From NCBI GenBank assembly GCA_000648925.1, contig JFHF01000002.1, positions 1 to 64,000 on the forward strand: a stretch of DNA of 64,000 nucleotides. Reading direction: 5' to 3'. This DNA comes from Caballeronia jiangsuensis. GTDB taxonomy: Bacteria; Pseudomonadota; Gammaproteobacteria; Burkholderiales; Burkholderiaceae. This document shows, piece by piece, positions 40,218 through 48,966 of the stretch (position 1 is the first letter of the stretch; the number at the start of each line of letters is the position of its first letter). The notes under the pieces were generated by a model that worked only from the letters and a program-made list of their open reading frames with translations, was not told where the DNA came from and searched no databases. Position numbers and translations under genes: made by a program.

Positions 40218-41027
40218 ATGATTGCACGCAGTTATCTGTTCGTTCCGGGCGATCGTCCGGAGCGTTTCGACAAGGCATTGGCGACAGAAGCGCATCGCGT
40301 CGTCATCGATCTGGAGGATGCGGTCGCCATCGACGTGAAAGTGCAAGCTCGCACGCAGATCGCGCAATGGTTGCAGTCGCCGCTATCGGACGAGGTGCGC
40401 GAGCGCGTCGTGATACGCGTGAATGCCTATGGCACGCCGTGGCACGAGGAAGATGTGTCGATGGTGCGCGCGGCTAGCGTGCGCGCCGTCATGGCGCCGA
40501 AGGCCGAGGACGCTGCGCAGCTCGCCGATATCGCGGCGCGCTGTGTCGAGGGTGTCGAGCTGATCGCGCTGGTGGAGAGCGTCGCGGGCGTGGTGCGTAT
40601 GCGCGAGATCGCGCAGAGCGGACGCGTGACGCGGCTCGCCTTTGGTTCGTTCGATTTCGGCGTGGACGCGGGCATCGATGGCACCGCGCGCGAGCTGGAT
40701 TACGTGCGCTCGCAGTTCGTCATCGAGTCGCGCTTTGCGGGACTGCCGCCGCCGGTCGATGGCGTGACGCTCGCCACCGGCGATGTCGATGCGATCAACG
40801 CCGACGTGCTCGATGCGCGCCGTTTCGGTTTCGGCGGCAAGTTGTGCATCCATCCGAAGCAGGTCGATTCGGTGAACACGGGTTTCGCGCCGAGCGGGGC
40901 GGAACGCGAATGGGCGGCGCGCGTTCTCGCCGCGCTCGAAGCCAATCCGCGCGGCGCGATTTCGGTGGACGGGAAGCTCGTAGACAAGCCGATCGTCGAT
41001 CGTGCCCGACGAATTCAGGCCGCGTGA
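40218..41027 (+). CDS. CitE-like HpcH/HpaI-family acyl-CoA lyase
   Basis: The 269-residue TIM-barrel enzyme shows the CitE/Ccl signatures: SYLFVPGDRPERFDKAL, VVIDLEDAV with metal-binding Glu-Asp, IRVNAYGTPWHEED, ALVESVAGV, AFGSFDFGVDAG and GKLCIHPKQV. Homologues cleave citramalyl-CoA, malyl-CoA or similar beta-hydroxyacyl-CoA esters. After CoA transfer, dehydrogenation and hydration, cleavage of citramalyl-CoA to acetyl-CoA and pyruvate would complete the pathway. ATG 40218 has GAGGA seven bases upstream. Confidence 0.9.
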   Translation: MIARSYLFVPGDRPERFDKALATEAHRVVIDLEDAVAIDVKVQARTQIAQWLQSPLSDEVRERVVIRVNAYGTPWHEEDVSMVRAASVRAVMAPKAEDAAQLADIAARCVEGVELIALVESVAGVVRMREIAQSGRVTRLAFGSFDFGVDAGIDGTARELDYVRSQFVIESRFAGLPPPVDGVTLATGDVDAINADVLDARRFGFGGKLCIHPKQVDSVNTGFAPSGAEREWAARVLAALEANPRGAISVDGKLVDKPIVDRARRIQAA

Positions 41028-41051
41028 AGCGGACATGAGGAGATAAGAGGA

Positions 41052-41801
41052 ATGAAGGTTCTGGTGCCGGTCAAGCGTGTGGTCGATTACAACGTCAAGG
41101 TCCGGGTGAAGTCGGATGACACGGGCGTCGATATCGCCAACGTGAAGATGTCGATGAATCCGTTCGATGAAATCGCTGTTGAAGAAGCGGTGCGGTTGAG
41201 GGAAGCGGGCGTTGCGACGGAAGTTATCGCCGTGTCGTGCGGCGTGACGCAGTGTCAGGAGACGTTGCGTACTGCGCTTGCCATCGGCGCGGATCGTGCT
41301 GTGCTGGTGGAAACGTCGGAGGACTTGCAGCCTTTGGCCGTCGCGAAGTTGTTGAAGGCGCTGGTCGATCAGGAGAAGCCTGATTTGATCATCCTCGGCA
41401 AGCAGGCTATCGACGATGACTCGAATCAGACCGGCCAGATGCTTGCTGCACTGGCAGGTCTGCCGCAGGCGACGTTCGCATCGAAGGTCGTGGTCGCGGA
41501 TGGCAAGGCGACTGTATCGCGTGAAGTCGATGGCGGCGCGGAAACGCTTTCTTTGAAGCTTCCCGCAGTGGTCACGACTGACCTGCGCCTAAACGAGCCG
41601 CGCTATGTGACGCTGCCGAACATCATGAAGGCGAAGAAGAAGACGCTGACGACGGTGAGGCCCGCCGATCTGGGCGTCGATGTTACGCCGCGTCTGAAGA
41701 CGCTGAAAGTTGTCGAGCCGTCGAAACGCAGCGCCGGTATCACCGTGCCCGACGTGAAGACGCTGGTCGAGAAACTGAAAAGCGAAGCGAAGGTAATCTG
41801 A
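41052..41801 (+). CDS. etfB: Electron transfer flavoprotein beta subunit
   Basis: The 249-residue protein opens with [20 protein letters not shown] and has [39 protein letters not shown] and the ETF-beta recognition loop near [18 protein letters not shown] carries electrons from acyl-CoA dehydrogenases to ETF-quinone oxidoreductase. Codon third positions are noticeably less GC-biased than in the genes before it. It overlaps etfA by one base. Confidence 0.97.
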   Translation: MKVLVPVKRVVDYNVKVRVKSDDTGVDIANVKMSMNPFDEIAVEEAVRLREAGVATEVIAVSCGVTQCQETLRTALAIGADRAVLVETSEDLQPLAVAKLLKALVDQEKPDLIILGKQAIDDDSNQTGQMLAALAGLPQATFASKVVVADGKATVSREVDGGAETLSLKLPAVVTTDLRLNEPRYVTLPNIMKAKKKTLTTVRPADLGVDVTPRLKTLKVVEPSKRSAGITVPDVKTLVEKLKSEAKVI

Positions 41802-42733
41802 TGACGACTTTAGTTATTGCGGAACACGACAACGCATCGATCAAGGCGGCGACGCTGAACACGGTCGCGGCTGCGTTGAAGATCGGTGGCGATGTGCATG
41901 TGCTGATCGCAGGTTCGAACGCGCAGGGCGCGGCGGATGCGGCGGCGAAGATCGCGGGCGTTGCAAAGGTGCTGCTCGCCGATGCGCCTCAACTCGCCGA
42001 TGGCCTCGCGGAGAATGTCGAAGGCACGGTACTAAACATCGCGAAAGATTACTCGCATATCTTCGCACCCGCGACGGCTTACGGTAAGAACATCGCGCCA
42101 CGTATCGCCGCGCATCTCGATGTCGCGCAGATCAGCGATATCACCGCCGTCGATAGCGCCGATACCTTCGAGCGTCCGATCTACGCGGGCAACGCGATTG
42201 CCACGGTTCAATCGAGCGATCCGATCAAGGTCATTACGGTCCGCGCAACGGGTTTCGATCCGGTTGCGGCTGAAGGTGGTAATGCGGCGATTGAAAAGAT
42301 CGAAGCCGCAGCCGACGCAGGCATCTCGCAGTTCGTGAGCCGTGAAGTGACGAAGCTGGATCGTCCGGAACTGACGAGCGCAAGTATCATCGTGTCGGGC
42401 GGACGTGGGCTGGGCAGCGGCGAGAACTATACGAAAACGCTGGAGCCGCTCGCCGACAAACTCAACGCGGCGCTGGGCGCATCGCGCGCAGCAGTCGATG
42501 CGGGCTATGTGCCGAACGATTATCAGGTCGGTCAAACCGGCAAGATCGTCGCGCCGCAACTGTATGTGGCGGTCGGCATCTCGGGCGCGATTCAGCATCT
42601 GGCCGGCATGAAGGACTCGAAGGTGATCGTCGCGATCAACAAAGACCCGGAAGCGCCGATCTTCAGCGTGGCCGATTACGGCCTCGTCGGCGATCTCTTC
42701 ACGGTCGTACCGGAACTCGCGAGCACGCTGTGA
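41801..42733 (+). CDS. etfA: Electron transfer flavoprotein alpha subunit
   Basis: The 310-residue protein has the C-terminal FAD domain with SGGRGLGSGENY, GYVPNDYQVGQTGKIVAPQL and AVGISGAIQHLAGMKDSKVIVAINKD. It forms the heterodimer with EtfB and holds FAD. Its stop overlaps the GTG of the DUF2889 gene by four bases (GTGA). Dedicated etf genes in the operon support a high flux through the acyl-CoA dehydrogenase, though this copy could also serve the whole cell. Confidence 0.97.
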   Translation: MTTLVIAEHDNASIKAATLNTVAAALKIGGDVHVLIAGSNAQGAADAAAKIAGVAKVLLADAPQLADGLAENVEGTVLNIAKDYSHIFAPATAYGKNIAPRIAAHLDVAQISDITAVDSADTFERPIYAGNAIATVQSSDPIKVITVRATGFDPVAAEGGNAAIEKIEAAADAGISQFVSREVTKLDRPELTSASIIVSGGRGLGSGENYTKTLEPLADKLNAALGASRAAVDAGYVPNDYQVGQTGKIVAPQLYVAVGISGAIQHLAGMKDSKVIVAINKDPEAPIFSVADYGLVGDLFTVVPELASTL

Positions 42734-43260
42734 CGACGGATCGCGTGCCGCTGCACACGCGGCAGATCACACTTCAAGGCTTCAAACGCGCCGACGGTCT
42801 CTACGACATCGAAGGCCGTCTGCGCGATACGAAGTCATACGACCGTGCATCGCATGGCGTGATGGTCAAGGCAGGCGACCCGGTGCACGAAATGATGCTG
42901 TGCATTACGATAGGCGTCGACTTCGTGATTCGCGATGCGCATGCCGAGTCGATTACCGTGCCCTATGTCGGCCATTGCGACACGATCGCGCCGGAATATC
43001 GGAAGCTGCAAGGCATGACACTCGCGCCGGGTTTCATGCGCGAGATCAGAAGCCTGTTCGGTGGCGTTCAGGGCTGCACGCATCTGACGGAACTGATCGG
43101 CGCGGTGGCGACGGCCGCGTTCCAGACGATGAGCGAAGAGATCAACGCGAGCGGCGCCACGCGGCCGTTTCAAATCGACGGTTGTCATGCGCTGCGTAGC
43201 GACGGACCGCTCGTCGAAGCATTTCATCCGAAGTGGTACAGAGCGCGACCGCGCGCCTGA
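42730..43260 (+). CDS. DUF2889-domain protein
   Basis: The 176-residue protein matches DUF2889: VPLHTRQITLQGFKRADGLYDIEGRLRDTKSY, then VHEMMLCITIGVDFVI and CTHLTELIGAVATAAFQTM. The family is common in beta- and gammaproteobacterial acyl-CoA and steroid-like catabolic clusters but has no established activity. GTG 42730 is coupled to etfA. It is the last gene of the operon. Confidence 0.85.
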   Translation: MTTDRVPLHTRQITLQGFKRADGLYDIEGRLRDTKSYDRASHGVMVKAGDPVHEMMLCITIGVDFVIRDAHAESITVPYVGHCDTIAPEYRKLQGMTLAPGFMREIRSLFGGVQGCTHLTELIGAVATAAFQTMSEEINASGATRPFQIDGCHALRSDGPLVEAFHPKWYRARPRA

Positions 43261-43268
43261 GCCTTGGT

Positions 43269-44198
43269 ATGAGCCCGATGAATCGTCGAAAAGGGATTCT
43301 GATCCGCCTGGCATGGTCGATGACGTTGGGCGCATCGATCTGGGGTATCGCCGGCGTCGCATTGGCTGGTGACGACATGGACACACGCGCTATCGATCTG
43401 CACGAAACCGTCGTCAAGGTGCCGGTGATTGAGCACGGTCTCTTCGGCGAACACGAACGCGACATCGTCGCGACCACCTATATGCCCGACGGCGACGGAC
43501 CTTTTCCGTTGATCGTATTGAGCCACGGCAGTCCGCCTGATCCGAGGGACCGCCCGAAGGTCGGCCGCTACCGTGAAGTGCCGCAAATCCGGACATTCGT
43601 CCAGCTCGGCTTCGCGGTCATCGTGCCGATTCGCCGGGGCTTCGGCGCTACGGGCGGGACTTATGAAGAGGGCTTCGGATCATGCAAGAACCCCGACTAT
43701 ATCCAGGCAGGCAAGGACTCGGCACAGGATGTGCTCGCAGCCGTCGCCTATGCCGCGACGTTGCCCCAGATCGATAGGGATCACGTCGTTCTGGTTGGTC
43801 AGTCGGCAGGCGGATTCGCGTCGCTTGCAGCGGCGAGCTATGCGCCGAAGGGGCTGGTCGCGGTCGTGAACTTCTCGGGTGGTCGGGGTGGTGACCCGGC
43901 GAAACATCCGGGCATACCTTGCGGCCCGCAACAGATGGCCGACGCGATCTGGCATTTTTCATCGACGATAAAAGTGCCGGTACTTTGGCACTATGTCGAA
44001 AACGATATGTACTTCGCGCCTCAGATCGTGGCGACCTGGTATGCCGCGTTTCAGGCGGCGGGCGGTCAGGGAGAGATGATTGTCGAGCCGCCTTTTGGAA
44101 GGAACGGTCACGGGATGTTCGCCGTCACCGATTCCATTCCCATCTGGTTGCCGCACGTCGAGCGGTTCCTTTCTCCTCTGGTGTCGATGAAGCAGTAA
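43269..44198 (+). CDS. Secreted alpha/beta hydrolase (dienelactone-hydrolase-like)
   Basis: The 309-residue protein has an N-terminal signal peptide (RLAWSMTLGASIWGIAGVALA, cleavage near 33) and an alpha/beta-hydrolase fold. The nucleophile elbow is VGQSAGGF, the early strand FPLIVLSHGSPPD forms the oxyanion region, and the His lies in GRNGHGMF. Such proteins are periplasmic esterases, lipases or peptidases; the substrate is unknown. ATG 43269 or 43278 could be the start, and neither has a strong ribosome-binding site. It is 8 bp after the DUF2889 gene but is probably a separate function; it ends convergently on hcp. Confidence 0.78.
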   Translation: MSPMNRRKGILIRLAWSMTLGASIWGIAGVALAGDDMDTRAIDLHETVVKVPVIEHGLFGEHERDIVATTYMPDGDGPFPLIVLSHGSPPDPRDRPKVGRYREVPQIRTFVQLGFAVIVPIRRGFGATGGTYEEGFGSCKNPDYIQAGKDSAQDVLAAVAYAATLPQIDRDHVVLVGQSAGGFASLAAASYAPKGLVAVVNFSGGRGGDPAKHPGIPCGPQQMADAIWHFSSTIKVPVLWHYVENDMYFAPQIVATWYAAFQAAGGQGEMIVEPPFGRNGHGMFAVTDSIPIWLPHVERFLSPLVSMKQ

Positions 44199-44234
44199 CC
44201 AGAGCGGAACCACTGTGCACCGATCAACTCGACA

Positions 44235-44723
44235 TCAGGCCTTCGGCGCGAGCCACGAATCCTCGGCTTCGATACCGTCCGGTTCGTAGGTCCACGTGAT
44301 CTTCTCGTATGTGAACGCGAGGTCTTCCATGTGGCCCATTTGCTTGTTGTTCGGGTCCAGCGCGTTCGGCGTCCAGGACTTCATGTTCGTCAGAATCGCG
44401 TTCGACAGCTTCACGGTGTAGTACTTCTCTTCCGTGCCCTTCGGCGAGATGCGATAGAACTCCAGCGACACGTCCTTCATCTGCTCGCCCGAGGTCAGCG
44501 CCTGAAACAGCTTGGGCGAGGACTTGTCGATTTCCTTCGTGATCGTCATCGCGCCATGCACGCGCTTGCCGGTGGGCAGGCCCGTTTGCGGGCTCTTCGG
44601 GATTTCGATGGTGTGATCGACGGCCTGGACGAGAATCTTTCCTTCGTGACCCTGGACTTTGTTCGAGCCTTCGATCTTGCCTTGATTCTGGCCTTCGAGG
44701 GTGAGGTAGCACGGCATCGGCAT
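44235..44723 (-). CDS. hcp: Hcp, T6SS tube protein (orphan copy)
   Basis: The 162-residue Hcp1-family protein begins MPMPCYLTLEGQNQGKIEG and contains GHEGKILVQAVDHTIEIPKS, KRVHGAMTITKEIDKSSPKLF, EFYRISPKG and a terminal TWTYEPDGI. Hcp hexamers stack into the inner T6SS tube and can carry small effectors. This copy lies 33 kb from the T6SS core in the window and has no sheath or spike gene beside it. It therefore either supplies the main system or serves as a dedicated carrier. ATG 44723 has GGAGAACAAATC upstream; ATG 44717 is also possible. Confidence 0.94.
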   Translation of the reverse strand: MPMPCYLTLEGQNQGKIEGSNKVQGHEGKILVQAVDHTIEIPKSPQTGLPTGKRVHGAMTITKEIDKSSPKLFQALTSGEQMKDVSLEFYRISPKGTEEKYYTVKLSNAILTNMKSWTPNALDPNNKQMGHMEDLAFTYEKITWTYEPDGIEAEDSWLAPKA

Positions 44724-44897
44724 GATTTGTTCTCCGGTTTGTTTGGCGCGTTTCGTTTAGCGCATGAGATGTATTCTGTGCACGCGCCGTTACCGCTGCG
44801 TTTCAGAAAAACGGGCTCAGGTTACGAATGAAACATGAGCCTCACGCTGCGCGCGCATAACCGGTCGCGGATGACGAAGCATCCGCGAAGCCGAAAT

Positions 44898-46361
44898 TCA
44901 GCTGAAGAACTTTCCGAGCGTGATCGTGACCGACTGCGTCGCCGTCAGTCCGATCGACGGATTCTGGTCGCACACGTCGTCGTACGGGAAGGCATAGGCG
45001 AGCGAGTTGCTGCTCAGTCGATGGAACAACTGCGCCCACGGATTGAAGACGAGCGTGTTCGGGTTCGCGATCTGATAGAAGCTGGCTGCATCGTTCTTGC
45101 AGGTCGCATCGGCGAGCGTGTTCGACATCACGCCTCGGTTGAACGCGGCGGCCAGCATCTTCTGCACGTTCTTGGCCGCGTCGCTGCCGGTCGCGAGGCT
45201 GTTTGCGCACTGCCAGACGTCATAGCTGGAGATGCCGGGCGTGCCCGCGCCGCCGACCGTGAATGCCGCCGTGCCGCTCGCCGTCGAACCAGCGTAGAAC
45301 GTCAGGCCGACACCGGATTGCACGATCCCGGTGTAGGTGCCCGTCGCGAGATCGGTGACCGACAGCGGCGTGGCGGTCCACGTCTGATACCAGTTCTCGA
45401 TGGTCTGATCGAAATACGTCAGCAGCGATCCGCTGTACTGGTTCTGCGCCGAGATGCTCTTGGGCGACAGCGCGCGCAACGTGACGCTGCCATTGACCGC
45501 GAGTCCCGCCGGAAACGCGGACGGCGCGGGCACGCTCTGCGGCAGGTAGAACGCGGCGGGCAGCTTCGACACCGCATCGAGAATAGCCGGACGCGACGAA
45601 TCGTACTGACCTTGCTGCGCGCCGCCCGGCGTGCCGGCGAGCAACAGCGGAAAGCCGAACTGATCGACCTGCGTGGTGTTGCCGTTGAAATTGCCTTCGC
45701 TGTCGAAGGAAAATTCGATCCAGTCGAACAAAGTGAGTGAGCCGGGACCGTCGACGGTCACAGGGGCCGTGTATGCGCTGCTGCTGAGCGCCGTGAACGG
45801 CAGTTTCGGCACACCGACGGACAGATAAATGCGGCCGCTGAACGCCGCCGTGCCGGTGCCCAGACCCGGAATGCTCGTTGCGTTCAGTTTCGACAGATCC
45901 AGTACGAAGCTGGAACCGACAGTGAGCGGAATGCTGTAATCGGCCCATGCGAGCGGATACGTTTGGGCAAGTGCCGCGGCTTCGCTGCCGGGCAGCGCGG
46001 ACGAGCCGGGGAATGTCTTCGCGGCGATCGTGTTGTCGGCGGCGCTCATCACGTGGGGCGTGCCGGTCGAGTCCACCCAGTACTGCGTCACGCCGGAGGG
46101 AAGACTCGTCTCGCCGATCACATAGGCATAAACGGCCGTACCGGCCGGCAGATCGGTCTGCGTGAGATCGAGCGTCAGCGGCGTCTTCGCGGTGGATTGC
46201 GCGCCTCCTGCCTGCGGCCCGGACGGGGAAGCGGGACCGGACGACGACGCCGTGGATCCCGATGCCGGATTCGAACCCGAACCGCCTCCGCACGCCGCGA
46301 GGAGGCCCGATGCCCCCATGCCGAGAAGAAAAGTGCGTCGGCTGATGGATTTGGTCGTCAT
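44898..46361 (-). CDS. Tat-exported lipoprotein, GH64 beta-1,3-glucanase-like
   Basis: The 487-residue protein has a Tat motif (SRRTFLLG) followed by a lipobox LLAAC (Cys24) and a Gly/Ser/Pro-rich linker (25-60). The rest matches glycoside hydrolase family 64 by LFDWIEFSFDSEGNFNGN, TTQVDQFGFPLLL and the late segment SLAYAFPYDDVCDQNPS. GH64 enzymes cut beta-1,3-glucan, a fungal cell-wall polymer, so an antifungal or nutrient role is plausible. The start 46361 has AAGGACCCGAAG upstream. It lies 174 bp downstream of hcp in gene order on the same strand side; a functional link is not shown. Confidence 0.78.
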   Translation of the reverse strand: MTTKSISRRTFLLGMGASGLLAACGGGSGSNPASGSTASSSGPASPSGPQAGGAQSTAKTPLTLDLTQTDLPAGTAVYAYVIGETSLPSGVTQYWVDSTGTPHVMSAADNTIAAKTFPGSSALPGSEAAALAQTYPLAWADYSIPLTVGSSFVLDLSKLNATSIPGLGTGTAAFSGRIYLSVGVPKLPFTALSSSAYTAPVTVDGPGSLTLFDWIEFSFDSEGNFNGNTTQVDQFGFPLLLAGTPGGAQQGQYDSSRPAILDAVSKLPAAFYLPQSVPAPSAFPAGLAVNGSVTLRALSPKSISAQNQYSGSLLTYFDQTIENWYQTWTATPLSVTDLATGTYTGIVQSGVGLTFYAGSTASGTAAFTVGGAGTPGISSYDVWQCANSLATGSDAAKNVQKMLAAAFNRGVMSNTLADATCKNDAASFYQIANPNTLVFNPWAQLFHRLSSNSLAYAFPYDDVCDQNPSIGLTATQSVTITLGKFFS

Positions 46362-46624
46362 CTTCGGGTCCTTCGTCGGAGCATACGGTTAAAGGCGGCA
46401 GGGTAGATAACCCGCGCCAGGGGATACGCGTGCGAGGGCTTCCTGGCACAACGCAAGGTTCGGGAACTGATCGGGTTATCGGCAAGCGAAGGCGGTGGCT
46501 TGAGGCGAAGCGGCGCCCAATCCTCTCGGGCGGCGCGTCACGACGGGGCTGAAGATGGGAGATTCGAGAATAGTTTCGCTGGACCCCGGGCTGGTCCCTT
46601 AAGGTCTCTGGAGGACCACCGCGA

Positions 46625-47461
46625 TCAATTGCCGCGTGCGCCCATGCGCTTGCGAATCTCCGAGTCGAGAATCAGCCGCCCCCGTAACTTGCCCTTCATG
46701 CGCTTCACATAGCGCGGCGCCTCGGTCATATGGATCACCATCAGTTCGCGCACCTTGTCCGCGTCCCGTGCGCGCGCCGCTTCCGTGATCGCCTTATGGA
46801 TCTTCACATTCGCGCGGCCGAAGCGCTCATGCTCGGCTGGCGGCGTGTCGTTCCTGAATTCGATGAGCTGCCGGATCATCTCGTTGATGAGCTCGCACGT
46901 GAAGCGCAAAAAGGGATTGGGGTTCGCCGCGGCGAGAATGTCGTGGAAGTTCACGTCTTCCTGACGTTGCCGCACGATATCGCGATCCGCATGTTTCGAA
47001 GCAGGTTCGTCGCAACATGCGATGTTCGTTTCCAGCGCCGCGAAATCCTCGTCGGTGAGATGCGGCACCGCGCCCGCCGCAAGTTCGGGCTCGAGTAACT
47101 GACGCACCGTGTAGATGTCGTCGATGGTCACGTCCTTGAAGAACAGATAGTTCTGCAGCAACTGCAAGGTGCGATCGAGCGGCACCTCGACGATCGTCCC
47201 GCCGCCCGACGGCCCTGTCGTCACCTTGATGAGCCCTTGCACTTCGAGCGACTTGAGCGCTTCGCGCGTCGTGCTCTTGCTCACGGAAAAGAGCTGCTGC
47301 AATTCGACCTCGCGCGGCAGCTTGTCGCCGGGCTTGAGGTTCTTTTCCGTGATCAGCCGTTTGATCTCCTCCGCGACCAGGTCGGCGCGCTTTGGCTGCT
47401 TGATCGGCTGCTGCGCGATCTCGATTGCCGCGCCCGCGCGTTTTGCACGCTCCATCACCAT
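46625..47461 (-). CDS. FadR-type GntR regulator of the LIV/amidase operon
   Basis: The 278-residue protein has a GntR winged HTH (about 24-95; NLKPGDKLPREVELQQLFSVSKSTTREALKSLEVQGLI) and a helical FCD ligand domain (about 115-250; YTVRQLLEPELA, FHDILAAANPNPFL). It is divergent from the ABC importer operon, and the intergenic region contains a perfect 36-bp palindrome that is its likely operator. ATG 47461 is preferred (GGGAG upstream); ATG 47455 is alternative. Confidence 0.92.
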   Translation of the reverse strand: MVMERAKRAGAAIEIAQQPIKQPKRADLVAEEIKRLITEKNLKPGDKLPREVELQQLFSVSKSTTREALKSLEVQGLIKVTTGPSGGGTIVEVPLDRTLQLLQNYLFFKDVTIDDIYTVRQLLEPELAAGAVPHLTDEDFAALETNIACCDEPASKHADRDIVRQRQEDVNFHDILAAANPNPFLRFTCELINEMIRQLIEFRNDTPPAEHERFGRANVKIHKAITEAARARDADKVRELMVIHMTEAPRYVKRMKGKLRGRLILDSEIRKRMGARGN

Positions 47462-47533
47462 GTCGATGCTCCCTGTCTTTGTCTGATTTATACGCGCGCA
47501 CGGCCCGCTCGTCGGACTTGGAATTTTGCCTTA

Positions 47534-47600
47534 TTGACACGCGAATTTATTGTTCCTAGCATCAGGTTCATTCTATTTATCATGATAAATAGAATGAACC
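47534..47600 (+). promoter_or_regulatory. Strong promoter plus perfect 36-bp palindromic operator
   Basis: TTGACA (47534-47539) and TAGCAT (47557-47562) are separated by exactly 17 bp, a sigma-70 promoter reading into the ABC operon. A 36-bp perfect palindrome (47565-47600; half-site TTCATTCTATTTATCA at 47567-47582) begins two bases after the -10 and covers the expected start site. Bound protein would block initiation. The divergent FadR-type regulator is the obvious ligand. In the transcript the same bases could form an 18-bp hairpin. Confidence 0.75.
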
Positions 47601-47674
47601 GGGCCGAGGCTTGAAGCTACCACGAAAATAAAGCGTAGCGGCTGCGCGGGTCATCTTCTCAAGGAGCGTCAATT

Positions 47675-48883
47675 TTGAATCGCCGAAACATGTTGAAGCT
47701 GGCCGCGCTGTCGGCCATTCCGGGATCGTTCGAAGCGCTCGTCGCAAGAAGCGCCTTCGCGCAGGGTTCGCCGATCCAGTTTGCGTGCCCGGTGCCCATG
47801 TCCGGTCCGTTCGCGGCGAACGGCAAGTACGCCGATCTCGGCATGAAGCTCGCGATCGATCAATACGGCAAGGTGCTCGGCCAGCCGCTCGCCTACACGA
47901 CGCTCGATACCGAGGGAAAACCCGCAACCGCCGTTCGGCGCGTGCAGGAAATCGCGCAGCAAAAGAACGCGCGCTATTTCGCGGGCGGCATTCTTTCGTC
48001 GGAAGCGCTCGCGATGGGCAAGGAAGCCGAGAAGGCCGACGGCATTTTCATCACGACGGCAGGCGCGGATGAGCTCACCGGCAAGGACTGCAACAGCGCG
48101 ACGTTCCGCTGGTCGGTGCCGACTTTCGGCGCGATCGAGCAGACCGTGCGACCGCTGATCGAATCGATGCCCAAGGCGAAGCGCTGGTACACGATCACGC
48201 CGCAATACGTGTTCGGCGACGGCCTACTGTCCGCGGCGAAGAACATCTTCAAGGAAAAGGGCATCGAGCATGTGGGCAACAGCTATCACTCGCTCAATGA
48301 AAAGGAATTCAGCGGCTATCTGACCAACGCGGTCGCGGCCAAGCCGGACGTTCTTCTCATTCTCAACTTCGGCTCGCAATCGTCGGACACGTTGCGTCAG
48401 GCCGTGAGCTTCGGCATGAAGAACAACTGCACGATCCTGATGGCATGGGCGTCGGGTCTGGAGCAGTTCGAAGCGCTCGGACCGGATATCTGCGAGGGCG
48501 TGTATTTCGGCGCGCAATACTGGCATGCGATCGACGCACCGCTCAACCACGATCTCGTCAAGCGCGTGAGCGCGGCTTACAAGTCGAACCCGAACTACAG
48601 CCTCGCCGGATCGTATATCTGCACGAAGATTTTGCTCGATGGCATCGTGAAGGCGGGCACCGCCGATCCGAAGAAAGTCATCGCCGCGCTCCAGGGTATG
48701 AAGTACGCGGGCCTGACCGGACCCGAAGAGATTCGCGCGGGCGATCATCAGGTGCTGAAGAATTACTATCTGCTGAAGGGCAAGCCCAAGAGCAAGATGA
48801 AAGACAAGGACGATTACGCCGACATCGTGAGTTCGGGGCAATCGTTCCTGCCGCTCGACAAGACGCAGTGCAAGCTCGCCTGA
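47675..48883 (+). CDS. ABC transporter substrate-binding protein, LIV (LivK) type
   Basis: The 402-residue periplasmic binding protein has an RR-containing signal sequence (NRRNMLKLAALSAIPGS, mature end near FAQGSP at about 30) and the type I fold: FACPVPMSGPFAANGKYADLGMKLAID, TLDTEGKPATAVRRVQEI, and VFGDGLLSAAKNIF. The start is TTG 47675, which has AAGGAG eight bases upstream; ATG 47690 lacks such a site. It is the first gene of a seven-gene operon. The ligand is probably an amino-acid derivative or amide, judged from the hydrolases downstream. Confidence 0.9.
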   Translation: MNRRNMLKLAALSAIPGSFEALVARSAFAQGSPIQFACPVPMSGPFAANGKYADLGMKLAIDQYGKVLGQPLAYTTLDTEGKPATAVRRVQEIAQQKNARYFAGGILSSEALAMGKEAEKADGIFITTAGADELTGKDCNSATFRWSVPTFGAIEQTVRPLIESMPKAKRWYTITPQYVFGDGLLSAAKNIFKEKGIEHVGNSYHSLNEKEFSGYLTNAVAAKPDVLLILNFGSQSSDTLRQAVSFGMKNNCTILMAWASGLEQFEALGPDICEGVYFGAQYWHAIDAPLNHDLVKRVSAAYKSNPNYSLAGSYICTKILLDGIVKAGTADPKKVIAALQGMKYAGLTGPEEIRAGDHQVLKNYYLLKGKPKSKMKDKDDYADIVSSGQSFLPLDKTQCKLA

Positions 48884-48966
48884 TCGCGTGATGTACTGAC
48901 GAGGTCATTCTCACGCGAATGCGGGCAGGACCCGCATTCGCGCCGCCACCTTTCTGATGCAAGGCC

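Noticed and set aside
46590..46620. TGGTCC/GGACCA inverted repeat as terminator of the FadR-type gene
   Set aside because: The loop is 15 bases and no T-run follows on either strand.
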